A stretch of 64,000 nt of DNA from Halomicrococcus gelatinilyticus (GTDB taxonomy: Archaea; Halobacteriota; Halobacteria; Halobacteriales; Haladaptataceae), in assembly GCA_024227995.1 (NCBI GenBank), contig CP100465.1:1798001-1862000 (forward strand), in the 5' to 3' direction. The translations under genes were made by a program, and so were the position numbers. The notes below the pieces were generated by a model that was given only the letters and a program-made list of their open reading frames with translations, was not told the origin of the DNA and made no database searches. Shown piece by piece: positions 17,318 to 29,662 of the stretch. Within the stretch, counting starts at the first letter, position 1. Every line of letters starts with the position of its first letter.

Positions 17318-18940
17318 CTACTTCTCTTCGTCCGACGCCTTCCGGAGTCGGTTTCCGAGTAGCGCCGCTCCGCTCAGAACGCCGGCCACGCCGGTCCCGA
17401 GATCGAAGCCCGGGAGGCCAGTGTCGTTCGACTCCGTCTCTAACCAGGCCTTCGTGCCGGGAGTAGACGAAGTCCTGGCGGCCGAGGTCGTCTCCCGGGT
17501 CGTCGGCGTCGCGGTCGTGGTCGTCGTCGAGGTGACCGGCGATTCGGCCGGGTCACCCTTGACGCAGACGAGTTGGCCGCCCCACGTGTGGATGAGATAC
17601 CGGTTGTCGGTCGGAATCGGGGTCCCGAGGAACTCGTTGTCCTTCCAGTTATCGAGGCCCTCCAGCGACTTCTCGAACACCGTCTCGCCGGTGAAGACGT
17701 TCAGGCCCACCAGCGATTTGCCGATGGTGGTCACGAGGACGTTCCTCGCGACGGAGACCCCCGTGGGGATGGCTTCGTACTCGTTCGTCCACGGCGTACT
17801 CGGTGGCAGGCCGCCCCGGACCTTCGCGGACACGCCCGCGTCCGTCCCCAGGATGAACGAGGACAGCACGCGCCCGTCGGCGACCGCCGACTGTTCCAGC
17901 GTCGCCCAGTAGTCGGCGTGGTTGAACCCGCACTTCTCGTCGGGCTGTGGGCTCGTCCGCTTGATGAACATCCCGTCGGCCTGCCACGTGTACGTGTTCA
18001 TCGGTGCGTTCGGGAACGGCTGGCCGAGGACGTGGATCCGATGCGTCCGCCCGCTCGGACTGACGACCGGTGGACGGTACGGAACGTCGCCGGGCGGATT
18101 GTTACAGTCCGCGTCTCGATAGGGGTCGAGTCTATCGTCCCAGACGACCGACTCGTTCTCGACGTCGATCCGCTTGAGCCCCTCGTAGTAGCCCGTGTAG
18201 TAGATGCTCCCGTCTTTGATCGCCAGCCCGGCGCTCGAGCCACGTCCGAGTTTTATCTCGAACACCGCTTCCCCGGTCTCGGCGTCGAACCCCCTGACGC
18301 CGCCCGGAGTACCGGCGACGTCGCCTTGGACGAACGGAGCGTAAACCACGCCGTCGTAGACTGACGGTGGTGCTTCGAAGGTTCCGTACGGTTCGCCGTG
18401 AGCACGCTTGACCGACGAACTCTCCGGAACTTTTGGCCGTTCGCCTTTCCACCGTTCGTCGCCGGTCTCCGCGTCCAGTGCCACAATTTTGTCGATTCCC
18501 GCGAAGTACACCGTCCCGTCGGCCACGGCGGGCGAACTCGATATCCGGGGCGCACTCACGCCGTCAGGGGCCGCTTTCTCGTACGTCCAGAGAACGTCTC
18601 CGGAACGAAGGTCGACGCACCTGAAGACGGCAACGTCGTTGCCAGCGTAGCCACCACCGACGTAGACGCGACCGTCGGCGATGGCGGGAAGCGACTGGCG
18701 GTTCTGCCCGTTCCCGATGACGAACGCCGCCTCGTCCGTCTCGACCGTCCACTCGACTTCGAGGTTCCGGGTCGCTGGCGTGGCCGGCGTGTGCGCCGTG
18801 TTCTGCAGGTCGAAGCCCCGCATCGGCCAGTCGGTCAGTTCCTCCGCGGATTGGGCCCCCGCAGACGAGGACGCTACTCCCGAAAGCGCGAGCGCTCCGG
18901 CAGTGGACCGAAGGAACGTCCGACGAGATGTCCGTGACAT
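17318..18940 (-). CDS. Tat-exported PQQ-type beta-propeller protein with PGF-like C-terminal anchor
   Basis: This 540-aa secreted protein has a twin-arginine signal (SRTSRRTFLRSTAG, residues 2-15) and an Ala-rich h-region. Repeated propeller blades follow, of the type DGRVYVGG, DGTVYFAGIDKIVALDAETG and DGVVYAPF, as in PQQ-like quinoprotein repeats. A Thr/Ser-rich stalk follows (STTTTTATPTTRETTS). The C-terminus has LPGFDLGTGVAGVLSGAALL and then a basic tail, which fits a PGF-CTERM-type signal for archaeosortase and lipid anchoring. PQQ binding is not shown, and a structural or binding role is equally possible. An AT-rich box (18964-18976) about 29 nt before the ATG suggests a leaderless message. 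Confidence 0.82.
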   Translation of the reverse strand: MSRTSRRTFLRSTAGALALSGVASSSAGAQSAEELTDWPMRGFDLQNTAHTPATPATRNLEVEWTVETDEAAFVIGNGQNRQSLPAIADGRVYVGGGYAGNDVAVFRCVDLRSGDVLWTYEKAAPDGVSAPRISSSPAVADGTVYFAGIDKIVALDAETGDERWKGERPKVPESSSVKRAHGEPYGTFEAPPSVYDGVVYAPFVQGDVAGTPGGVRGFDAETGEAVFEIKLGRGSSAGLAIKDGSIYYTGYYEGLKRIDVENESVVWDDRLDPYRDADCNNPPGDVPYRPPVVSPSGRTHRIHVLGQPFPNAPMNTYTWQADGMFIKRTSPQPDEKCGFNHADYWATLEQSAVADGRVLSSFILGTDAGVSAKVRGGLPPSTPWTNEYEAIPTGVSVARNVLVTTIGKSLVGLNVFTGETVFEKSLEGLDNWKDNEFLGTPIPTDNRYLIHTWGGQLVCVKGDPAESPVTSTTTTTATPTTRETTSAARTSSTPGTKAWLETESNDTGLPGFDLGTGVAGVLSGAALLGNRLRKASDEEK

Positions 18941-19077
18941 TCGTCCCAGACTGATTACTCCAGATTAATAATATTGACCAAAAACACGTCTGCGGCGTGA
19001 TATATTCCATCGACCCGCGATTCTATCCACGCTCTAGTCGAATCGGTGACTCGCTCCGACCGAGATACTGACCGTCG

Positions 19078-20136
19078 TCAGTCGAGGTCCGCGCCGATGG
19101 CGTCTTCCACCGAGTCGAAGCCGTCCCGTTCCAGCAGGTCGAGAAGGCCTTCGTTGATGTCGCGCGCGATGGAGGGCCCGCGGTAGACGAGGCCGGTGTA
19201 CAGTTGGACGACGTGCGCGCCCGCGCGAATCTTTCGATAGGCGTCTTCGGCGGTGAACACGCCGCCGACGCCGACGACCGGGACGTCCACGCGCTCGGCG
19301 ACGAACCGGACCATCTCCGTCGCGCGGTCGGTCAGCGGCCGTCCCGAGAGGCCGCCCCCCTCGTCGCGGTGCTCGTTCCGGAGGCCGTCCCGGCGCTCGG
19401 TGGTCGTGTTCGTCGCGATGACGCCGTCCAGGCCGAGTTCCGTCACCAGGTCGAGCGCGTCCTCGACGGCAGCCTCCGGCAGGTCCGGCGAGAGCTTCAC
19501 GAGCAGGGGGCTCGCGCCGGCGTCCTGGAGCGTCGTCAGGATGCGTTCGAGGTTCTCGCGGTTCTGCAGTTCGCGCAGCCCCGGCGTGTTCGGGCTGGAG
19601 ACGTTCACCACGAAGTAATCGGCGTGCGCGGCCAGGCGCTCGTAGGTGTACAGGTAATCGTCCTCGGCGCTCTCCAGGGGCGTGGACTTCGACTTGCCGA
19701 TGTTCGCACCGACCGGCACGTCCGGCAGCGTCTGGCTCGCCATGCGCGCGCCAACGCGGTCCGCGCCGTGGTTGTTGAACCCCATGCGGTTGATGATGGC
19801 TTCGTCCTCGCGGAGGCGGAACATGCGCGGCTTCGGGTTGCCAGCCTGCGCCTCGGCGGTCACGCCACCGATCTCGACGTGTCCGAAGCCGAGGCTGGCA
19901 AGAGCGGACGGTATCTCGGCGTTCTTGTCGAAGCCCGCGGCGACGCCAACGGGGTTGGGGAACCGCTGACCGAACGCGTCGACGGCCAGCCGTGGGTCCT
20001 CGACCTGGTACCGCGACGCGAGCAGTCGCTCGAACGGGGTTCCCTGGACGCCCCCGAGCAGCGCGTGGACGATGCCGTGGGCGGTCTCGGCCGGTAGCTG
20101 GTACAACAGCGGCTTGACGACGTCGTATCCGTTCAT
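19078..20136 (-). CDS. pyrD: Dihydroorotate dehydrogenase (quinone), class 2
   Basis: This 352-aa FMN enzyme oxidises dihydroorotate to orotate in pyrimidine synthesis. It has an N-terminal helical region (LLYQLPAETAHGIVHALL) of the kind that docks class 2 enzymes to the membrane quinone pool. It also has NPVGVAAGFDKNAEIP, GFNNHGAD, the catalytic serine loop VNVSSPNTPGLRELQ and the FMN phosphate-binding GVGGVFTAEDAYRKI. The length is normal. The ATG at 20136 begins the usual MNGYDVVKPLLYQL. The neighbouring AbrB-like gene is upstream on the same strand with a 54-bp gap. Confidence 0.96.
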   Translation of the reverse strand: MNGYDVVKPLLYQLPAETAHGIVHALLGGVQGTPFERLLASRYQVEDPRLAVDAFGQRFPNPVGVAAGFDKNAEIPSALASLGFGHVEIGGVTAEAQAGNPKPRMFRLREDEAIINRMGFNNHGADRVGARMASQTLPDVPVGANIGKSKSTPLESAEDDYLYTYERLAAHADYFVVNVSSPNTPGLRELQNRENLERILTTLQDAGASPLLVKLSPDLPEAAVEDALDLVTELGLDGVIATNTTTERRDGLRNEHRDEGGGLSGRPLTDRATEMVRFVAERVDVPVVGVGGVFTAEDAYRKIRAGAHVVQLYTGLVYRGPSIARDINEGLLDLLERDGFDSVEDAIGADLD

Positions 20137-20190
20137 GAATGTAGTGAGCGTTGACCGGCGGGCATCTCGCGTGGACGGCCCACGGCGAAC

Positions 20191-20388
20191 TCAGAACTCG
20201 TGCTCAACCTCGTCCTTGTCAGCCTTCTGGATGATGATCTTGTCTTCCCGGACGCGGACGAACACCTCGTCGCCGATCTCCATCCCGGCGACGGCCAGCT
20301 CGTCCTCGTGGAGGTTCACGTGGACGTTGTGGTATTCGCCGTCTTCGTCTTTCGCGCCACTCGGGCTGAGCTTCTTTTTCCGTACCAT
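20191..20388 (-). CDS. Small AbrB/SpoVT-like protein
   Basis: This 65-aa protein has a basic start (MVRKKKLSPSGAK) followed by a swapped-hairpin-type motif (LAVAGMEIGDEVFVRVREDK, then IIIQKA). This is the pattern of AbrB-like DNA-binding domains in archaea. It ends in a charged tail (DKDEVEHEF). A TATA-like CTTAAGTACA (minus strand, 20421-20430) is placed about 35 nt before the ATG. It is probably a small DNA- or RNA-associated protein. The target is unknown. Confidence 0.7.
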   Translation of the reverse strand: MVRKKKLSPSGAKDEDGEYHNVHVNLHEDELAVAGMEIGDEVFVRVREDKIIIQKADKDEVEHEF

Positions 20389-20636
20389 CGCGGTATCGTA
20401 TGCAGTGGTTCGCTACAGGATGTACTTAAGTGTTTTCTACCGTACGGTTCCGTTCGGCCGTTCCTTGCGCGCACCTACGCCACCGAGCCACTTACTTTGC
20501 TCGGCTCCCTCGGTTTTCTGCCGTTCGAAATCGGAGCCCTCGGATTCAGGCTTATATATCTGTCGGCGTGAAAGGCTCATATCGGCGATATATTTATAAC
20601 GAGCCCTGTGCTGGGTTGGCATGGAGGAGAAAAATC

Positions 20637-20945
20637 ATGGTACGTGACGATGGTAAGCGAAATTTCGCACTGCGCGACACCGGCGGAGAAGAATCGAGCG
20701 TCTTCTCGGGTAACACTCCTCGACAGGCGGCGCTGAAGGCAGCGCGTCGTCTCGAACCAGCGGGTTCGGAGGACGAGGCAGACCGAACCGAGCTTCGACT
20801 TCGAGAGAAAGGGACCGACAAGGTCCACATCTACGAGGGCTGGTCCTGGGAGGAGGATGCTCCGTCCGACAAACCGGACTGGATGCCCGACGAGATAACC
20901 GAGGCGAACGTTTCCAAGCAAGGCATCGAGCACCTCGAGGAATGA
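20637..20945 (+). CDS. MC1-family nucleoid-associated protein
   Basis: This 102-aa protein matches archaeal chromosomal protein MC1 along its length: RNFALRDTGGEESSVFSGNT, PRQAALKAARRLEP, LRLREKGTDKVHIYEGW and DAPSDKPDWMPDEI. MC1 binds and sharply bends DNA as a monomer and helps to compact the chromosome. The ATG at 20637 has a purine-rich GGAGGAGAAAAA just upstream. TATA-like boxes lie at 20549-20555 and 20588-20600. A 8-codon frame starting at 20622 overlaps the start and may be incidental. The gene sits between pyrimidine genes and the rRNA operon. Confidence 0.93.
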   Translation: MVRDDGKRNFALRDTGGEESSVFSGNTPRQAALKAARRLEPAGSEDEADRTELRLREKGTDKVHIYEGWSWEEDAPSDKPDWMPDEITEANVSKQGIEHLEE

Positions 20946-21330
20946 TCGCCCCGCGCTCGTCCAGTCGGACCGAGCGCCTGCACTGACCACGATTCTCTTT
21001 GCGCACGTACGCGAAAGTACAATAGTCTCTCAGCGGTCACACCGACAGCGGTCACGTCGTCCTGACCAGCGGTCGCCGCATCCTGGCGACGGCAGCGTTT
21101 TTATCCTCCCTGGACGTACCCCCGCCTGCGCGGGGCACATCCGACTGGACCGCACGCACGACGCGTGGGATGACTGGTCTGGCCTCCACCCGCGCAACAG
21201 TGGTGCGCTACTACTTCGAGAGCTCCGTAGTTCGTCACTCGTCGCCGATCGAGTCGTTCCTCCCGTGTTCGTGCGTCGCCCGTCGAGTTCGGGCACCGTT
21301 GTTAGTCAATATATCTCGAAGGACGTTTCC

Positions 21331-21771
21331 TTCGACGGTCTTAAGTGTAACCCTGCCATTCGTAGAAATGCGAACGCCGCCCGGTGGTTTCCCCCGCCGG
21401 GTGGACGCCCGAATCCGACGCCTTCAAGTAAGGCGCTCGGAGGCTCGGGCGAACGCACGCCGATCCGATGCCCTTAAATGTATAGGGTCGTTCAGATTGG
21501 ATGTCGACGGCGTCCGGCGGTTTGGACGACCGGATGCACTCCTAATCCGACGCCCTTAAGTAATACGGGGCACTCGGATTGGATACGACGCGCCTTCGGC
21601 GGCTTCCGCCGAGGGCGAGCGGAATCCGACGCCCTTAAGTAAAACCGGGGCGTTGGGTAAGAACGCGAAGAAAGACGACGTGATTCGCGGAACGTTCAAC
21701 TCGTTCCGCAGTCCCGGACCGATCTGGTGGGGGTCGCCCACCTGTCGGAGGCGGTTCGAAGGGCTTAAGTC
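21331..21771 (+). promoter_or_regulatory. Tandem rRNA promoter array
   Basis: The 1-kb gap before 16S (20946-21977) holds six promoter-like boxes of the haloarchaeal rRNA type, roughly TCCGACGCCCTTAAGTA. They are at 21331-21347 (TTCGACGGTCTTAAGTG), 21411-21430 (a weaker TTCAAG version), 21462-21480, 21544-21562, 21622-21641 and 21752-21771 (TTCGAAGGGCTTAAGTCC). Spacing is about 50-110 bp. Arrays of this kind drive strong, growth-rate-dependent rRNA synthesis in halophiles. The first 380 bp of the gap (20946-21330) show no gene. Confidence 0.85.
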
Positions 21772-21848
21772 CCTTCCCAGCCTACGAATAGGTCCGGAGG
21801 AAATGAGGATTCCACCCCTGCGGTCCGCCGTACACGATGGGATCTGAT

Positions 21849-21885
21849 GTTAGCCTTGGCAGTTCGGTGACACCCGACCAGCGGA
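21849..21885 (+). other. 16S processing stem, 5' arm
   Basis: GTTAGCCTTGGCAGTTC (21849-21865) is exactly complementary to 23552-23568, and CCCGACCAGCGGA (21873-21885) to 23532-23544. The two helices are separated by short unpaired bases on each side. This is the layout of a bulge-helix-bulge site cut by the archaeal splicing endonuclease to release pre-16S rRNA. Confidence 0.85.
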
Positions 21886-21977
21886 TCGGTCTGGGGTCGT
21901 CGAACTGACGGACCACATAGCACATGCATTACGCATAGTGTCTCCGCCAGACCCACCGAGCATCACGCTCGGAAACC

Positions 21978-23449
<1,472 letters not shown>

Positions 23450-23531
23450 AACGAACGGGACCAGGCCGTCGCGCCTGGCCCACCTGCCACGTTCTACGTG
23501 GCAACGAGGGTTCCTCGACGACCTCGACCAT

Positions 23532-23568
23532 TCCGCTGGTCGGGCACCTTTGAACTGCCAAGGCTAAC
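23532..23568 (+). other. 16S processing stem, 3' arm
   Basis: This is complementary to 21849-21885 (see the 5' arm). It lies between 16S and tRNA-Ala, so cutting here frees 16S from the spacer tRNA part of the transcript. Confidence 0.85.
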
Positions 23569-23592
23569 GATGCCCTCGCCGCAAGGCGAGGT

Positions 23593-23664
23593 GGGCCCAT
23601 AGCTCAGTGGTAGAGTGCCTCCTTTGCAAGGAGGATGCCCTGGGTTCAAATCCCAGTGGGTCCA
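23593..23664 (+). tRNA. tRNA-Ala (TGC)
   Basis: This 72-nt tRNA lies in the 16S-23S spacer. The acceptor GGGCCCA pairs with TGGGTCC (one G-U pair), the anticodon loop TTTGCAA gives TGC, and the T arm contains GGTTCAAATCC. CCA is not encoded. Spacer tRNA-Ala is the usual haloarchaeal arrangement. Confidence 0.98.
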
Positions 23665-23816
23665 TCGCTTCGGGCCTCGAACGGTTCGCCGTTCAGGTCC
23701 GGATCAACGACCGATGCACCATCCCGTGAAAGCGTGGATGGGAAGGGTTCAAACACGCTCCCCTTACCACCGGGACGTGTGATGACGACCGTATGTACGT
23801 GCAATCCAGGCGTCCA

Positions 23817-23841
23817 CTGGACCCGTTCAGCGGGTACCAGT
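23817..23841 (+). other. 23S processing stem, 5' arm
   Basis: CTGGACCCGTTC (23817-23828) is perfectly complementary to 26803-26814, and ACCAGT (23836-23841) to 26791-26796. The unpaired bases between the helices fit a bulge-helix-bulge cut site for pre-23S rRNA. Confidence 0.83.
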
Positions 23842-23866
23842 ACCGACGAATGCGAATCCACACAAC

Positions 23867-26772
<2,906 letters not shown>

Positions 26773-26790
26773 CATTCATACCGCATTAGA

Positions 26791-26814
26791 ACTGGTCCCA
26801 CCGAACGGGTCCAG
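26791..26814 (+). other. 23S processing stem, 3' arm
   Basis: This pairs with 23817-23841 (see the 5' arm). It is located between 23S and 5S. Confidence 0.83.
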
Positions 26815-26896
26815 GCGCTAACTGGATTGCACTACATACGGTCAGTTTGGACCACCGACACTGGCGATGATCGCGGTTCGATTCCGCGAGTCGGCG

Positions 26897-27018
26897 TTAA
26901 GGCGGCCACAGCGGCGGGGTTCCTCCCGTACCCATCCCGAACACGGCAGATAAGCCCGCCTGCGTTCCGGCGAGTACTGGAGTGCGCGAGCCTCTGGGAA
27001 ATCCGGTTCGCCGCCCCC
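26897..27018 (+). rRNA. 5S ribosomal RNA
   Basis: The 122-nt gene starts TTAAGGCGGCCACAGCGGCG and contains CCCGTACCCATCCCGAACAC. It ends with GGTTCGCCGCCCCC, complementary to the start. It follows 23S by about 125 nt in the same transcript. The ends are good to one or two bases. Confidence 0.97.
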
Positions 27019-27038
27019 ACTCATATCACCGCTTTCAG

Positions 27039-27070
27039 AGCCCACGGCCCATCCCGGGTCGTGGGCTTTC
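27039..27070 (+). terminator. rRNA operon terminator-like hairpin
   Basis: AGCCCACG (27039-27046) pairs with CGTGGGCT (27060-27067), enclosing a GC-rich loop that can extend the stem. The T-rich TTTCTTC follows. It lies 20 nt after 5S, so it probably ends the rRNA transcript before the separate tRNA-Cys promoter (TCCTTATGC near 27108-27116). Confidence 0.6.
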
Positions 27071-27143
27071 TTCATTTATACAGAACCGCTGTACTGGTCG
27101 AGACCGCTATCCTTATGCGGTCGAAGCCAGTAGCAGCAACTGC

Positions 27144-27219
27144 GCCAAGGTGGCAGAGTCCGGCCTAACGCAGCGGCCTGCAGAGCCGCCCACCGCCGGT
27201 TCAAATCCGGCCCTTGGCT
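27144..27219 (+). tRNA. tRNA-Cys (GCA)
   Basis: The 76-nt tRNA has acceptor GCCAAGG with CCTTGGC, anticodon stem GCGGC/GCCGC with loop CTGCAGA (anticodon GCA), and T-arm GGTTCAAATCC. A tRNA-Cys downstream of 5S is common in haloarchaea. The last 20 paired bases recur at 27298-27317, suggesting past use as an integration site. Confidence 0.97.
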
Positions 27220-27297
27220 TTCTGCGACGAACGGACGTGAGGAGCGAACGCAACGCCGACTTGAATCAGGAAAGACGAGCGACAGCGTCTTTCCCCT

Positions 27298-27317
27298 GTT
27301 CAAATCCGGCTCTTGCC
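27298..27317 (+). repeat. Partial copy of the tRNA-Cys 3' end (att-like)
   Basis: GTTCAAATCCGGCTCTTGCC matches tRNA-Cys 27199-27218 at 18 of 20 positions and ends at the equivalent of the acceptor stem. Such a copy is what tyrosine-integrase elements leave when they insert in a tRNA gene. Only about 80 bp separates the copies and no integrase is present here, so it would be a scar of a lost or displaced element. Confidence 0.55.
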
Positions 27318-27381
27318 TTTTGCTGGCCAATCCAGTGCTGTTGGCCACTGTAACTATGCACACTCACAGAGATTTCCCACC

Positions 27382-27966
27382 GTGACCGAGACAGACGAGC
27401 GAGTGCTCGATGGCATCAATCAGACGCTGCGCCTCGACGGTCTGGTCGTACTCGTCGAACGGTTTCACTCCCACACGCAACCAGGCGTCCCACGAGAAAC
27501 GATCGACCGCTACGCTGACCCGTTCTCCACGAGCGTTGGAGGCGGCCCCGACGTCGACGCCTTTCACGAAGAGGTAGAGTCCCGCCTCACTGACTCGCGA
27601 ACGTGGTCCGGCGGGGACAGCCTTTACAGACTCGATCCGGGGAGGATCAGCCGGTATCCAGCAGAGTGGCACGACCGACTCGGCGGGACGACCGATGTCC
27701 GGAAGTACGTCGACTTTATCCAGGAAGAGGTGCCGGAGTTCAAGGACGACGTTGGGCAAGGCGGTTCCGGTCCTGGCGTACCCGAGCAGCCACTGCTCGA
27801 CGCGATCGCAGTGGTCGGACGAACCGACCGAGACGAAGTGAAGGCCGAACTGGCAGACCTTCGTGACCGGGGCGAAATCGCGGAAGACGCCGATCAGCAT
27901 CCCAACCCCGGTGTCGTACTGAGGGACGAACGCGAGGACCTCCGTGACTCCACTGTCGACAGGTAA
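27382..27966 (+). CDS. Hypothetical protein next to att-like site
   Basis: This 194-aa soluble protein starts at GTG 27382 (VTETDERVLDGINQTLRLDG), which is preferred because sequence upstream in frame includes the tRNA fragment. It contains TQPGVPRETIDRYADPF, a Gly-rich patch (DDVGQGGSGPGVPEQP) and a C-terminal helical part (LLDAIAVVGRTDRDEVKAEL, then ADLRDRGEIAE) with the rhythm of a winged helix. I do not recognise a family. Its codon bias is less extreme than the neighbours, and it lies directly after the tRNA-Cys copy. It may be cargo of a former integrated element. Confidence 0.55.
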   Translation: MTETDERVLDGINQTLRLDGLVVLVERFHSHTQPGVPRETIDRYADPFSTSVGGGPDVDAFHEEVESRLTDSRTWSGGDSLYRLDPGRISRYPAEWHDRLGGTTDVRKYVDFIQEEVPEFKDDVGQGGSGPGVPEQPLLDAIAVVGRTDRDEVKAELADLRDRGEIAEDADQHPNPGVVLRDEREDLRDSTVDR

Positions 27967-28205
27967 TCGAGATACGACAGCTATACTGGGGTCGTATCTA
28001 CTCTTTCTACGCCCGCCCTCGCTCGATCAGATCGTCTCATCGTCTCGAGGACGGTTCGAGGTTCCGCCGGCCGGAGAGCGCACCGCTCGTCGGCGAGCGC
28101 GCAAGCCAGGTGGCTACGACGGTGACAGCGGGGTGACATCGACGTTCGACGGGGCTGACAGTACACGTATCGGCTGGCTGACTGGAGAAGTGACGGACGG
28201 ACGAG

Positions 28206-28316
28206 GGTTCTTCTGGCGGCTACCCGTTCACGGACCACTTCCGCGTCGGCGCGCCGCTGCAGGTGTTGCTGTCGGTGGCGACGGTGGCCGGCATCGTCGT
28301 CTTCTGGGGGCTGTGA
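28206..28316 (+). pseudogene. C-terminal remnant of an SLC13-type anion transporter
   Basis: One frame reads [19 protein letters not shown] and then [14 protein letters not shown] followed by TGA. This is the usual ending of SLC13/DASS sodium-coupled anion transporters, whose last helix follows an RVGxPL motif. The frame is closed by a TGA at 28191 and has no start or upstream transporter sequence, so only about 36 codons survive. It lies in the 378-bp gap 27967-28344, and the rest of that gap shows nothing recognisable. Confidence 0.55.
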
Positions 28317-28344
28317 GAACCGGGTTCCACGACGGCGGGCTGGG

Positions 28345-29082
28345 TCAGCGGGAGCTGAGGACCGCGACGGGGCAGTCGGCGTTCCTGACGACGTACTCGA
28401 CGCGGTGGCCGAGGAACGCCCGTCGGGAGAGCGGCCGCCAGTTGCTCCCGAGGACGACGAGGTCGACGACGCCGCGCCGCGCCAGCCCCGCCACCGTGGC
28501 GAGCAGTATCCACCCGATGGTGTCGTCGACCATCCCGGCCGCCAGTATCAACTGTCCGACGTCGCGCTGCAGCGCGTCGAGTTCGAGCAGCACCTTCGCT
28601 ATCACCGGGATGGCGGAGATGCTCATCGCCGTCGCGACGAACAGGCTGAAGACGAGGCGCTGGTCCGGGCTCGCGACGAACGTCGCGGGGAGCACCCAGC
28701 CGAGCGCGAACCCGGTCGCGAACGGGACGGTGATGCCGCCGACCGAGAGCACCAGCGCGGTGCGTCTCCGCGCCAGCACGAGGTCGAGGTCGGTCTCCAG
28801 GCCCGTGACGACGAGCAGCATCAGCAGGCCGAGCCAGGCGACGACCTCGAGGAGGTGGAACTGCGCTTCCGACACCGCGAACAGCGCGTCGTAGGCCGAG
28901 GGGGCGACGACGCCGAGCACGGACGGTCCGAGCAGGACGCCCGCCAGCAACTCGCCGACGACCGCGGGCTGGCTGGCGGCGCTGAACAGCTCCCCGAGCC
29001 CGCGCGCGACCGCCAGCAACACCAGCAACTGGACGATGACGACGAACAGTTCGTGGTGTCCGAGCGGGTCTATCGCGGCCAT
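28345..29082 (-). CDS. Internally deleted CPA2 (KefB-like) antiporter fused to a UspA end
   Basis: The first 200 or so residues are the N-terminal half of a CPA2 Na+/H+ or K+/H+ antiporter: [44 protein letters not shown] and [15 protein letters not shown]. Near residue 204 (about base 28470) it passes without a stop into [20 protein letters not shown] and [12 protein letters not shown], the end of a universal-stress domain. Intact haloarchaeal versions have the remaining helices and full Usp domains in between. The frame survives, but half the transporter is missing, so ion transport is doubtful. The ATG at 29082 starts the first helix. Confidence 0.75.
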   Translation of the reverse strand: MAAIDPLGHHELFVVIVQLLVLLAVARGLGELFSAASQPAVVGELLAGVLLGPSVLGVVAPSAYDALFAVSEAQFHLLEVVAWLGLLMLLVVTGLETDLDLVLARRRTALVLSVGGITVPFATGFALGWVLPATFVASPDQRLVFSLFVATAMSISAIPVIAKVLLELDALQRDVGQLILAAGMVDDTIGWILLATVAGLARRGVVDLVVLGSNWRPLSRRAFLGHRVEYVVRNADCPVAVLSSR

Positions 29083-29277
29083 GGCGTGACGCGGTTCGAG
29101 GGGGTCCGGCGACGCCGTGCTCGGTGTGCTACGACTGGCGGCGCTGGCCCCCGTGGCGTCGACAGAACCCCGATACCGGTGGTCTGCTACCACGTGGAGC
29201 GAAATAAACTCGCCGGGGGTCCGACCCCAATCCAAAGCTTCCCGTACCTGGAGGCGCTACGTCCGGGGAGAACCAGC

Positions 29278-29643
29278 ATGACGGACACAGACACCGTGGA
29301 CACCCTCGAGGCGCGGGTCGAGCGCTGGCTCACCGCCCAGATGCCGATCATCCAGATGCACGGCGGCACCAGCGCGGTGCGGAAGGCCGACCCGGCGGAC
29401 GGCGAGGTCGTCGTCGAACTCGGCGGCGCGTGCAGCGGCTGTGCCATCAGCCCGCGCACGACCCAGAACATCAAGGTCGACCTCGCGAAGGAGTTCGACG
29501 AGGTGGACGACGTGGTCGTGCGCGTCGCCGACGACGGCGGCGACTGGACGCTCGACCAGCCGGAGAGCGTGATGGGCATCGACCGCAACGAGGGCGGCCG
29601 CGGCGGCCGCGGTGAGGGCGCGCCGCGCGACGACCACTTCTAA
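29278..29643 (+). CDS. NifU-like C-terminal domain protein (Fe-S scaffold)
   Basis: This 121-aa protein has the NifU C-terminal domain: [14 protein letters not shown] and the metal-binding [15 protein letters not shown] with Cys52 and Cys55. Such proteins hold and transfer Fe-S clusters as dimers in the cytoplasm. A Gly/Arg-rich tail ([16 protein letters not shown]) follows the domain. The upstream frame extension to 28405 is only the antisense of the antiporter gene. It converges with the 6-phosphogluconate dehydrogenase gene 19 bp downstream. Confidence 0.88.
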   Translation: MTDTDTVDTLEARVERWLTAQMPIIQMHGGTSAVRKADPADGEVVVELGGACSGCAISPRTTQNIKVDLAKEFDEVDDVVVRVADDGGDWTLDQPESVMGIDRNEGGRGGRGEGAPRDDHF

Positions 29644-29662
29644 GCTCCTTCGCGCTACTTCG

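Noticed and set aside
17193-17912. 239-codon frame starting in the pheT duplicate
   Set aside because: After the pheT-like part it is only antisense of the propeller gene. Treated as a pseudogene fragment.
20622-20648. 8-codon upstream frame overlapping the MC1 start
   Set aside because: It is very short, and its first bases double as the purine-rich ribosome-binding stretch. Probably incidental.
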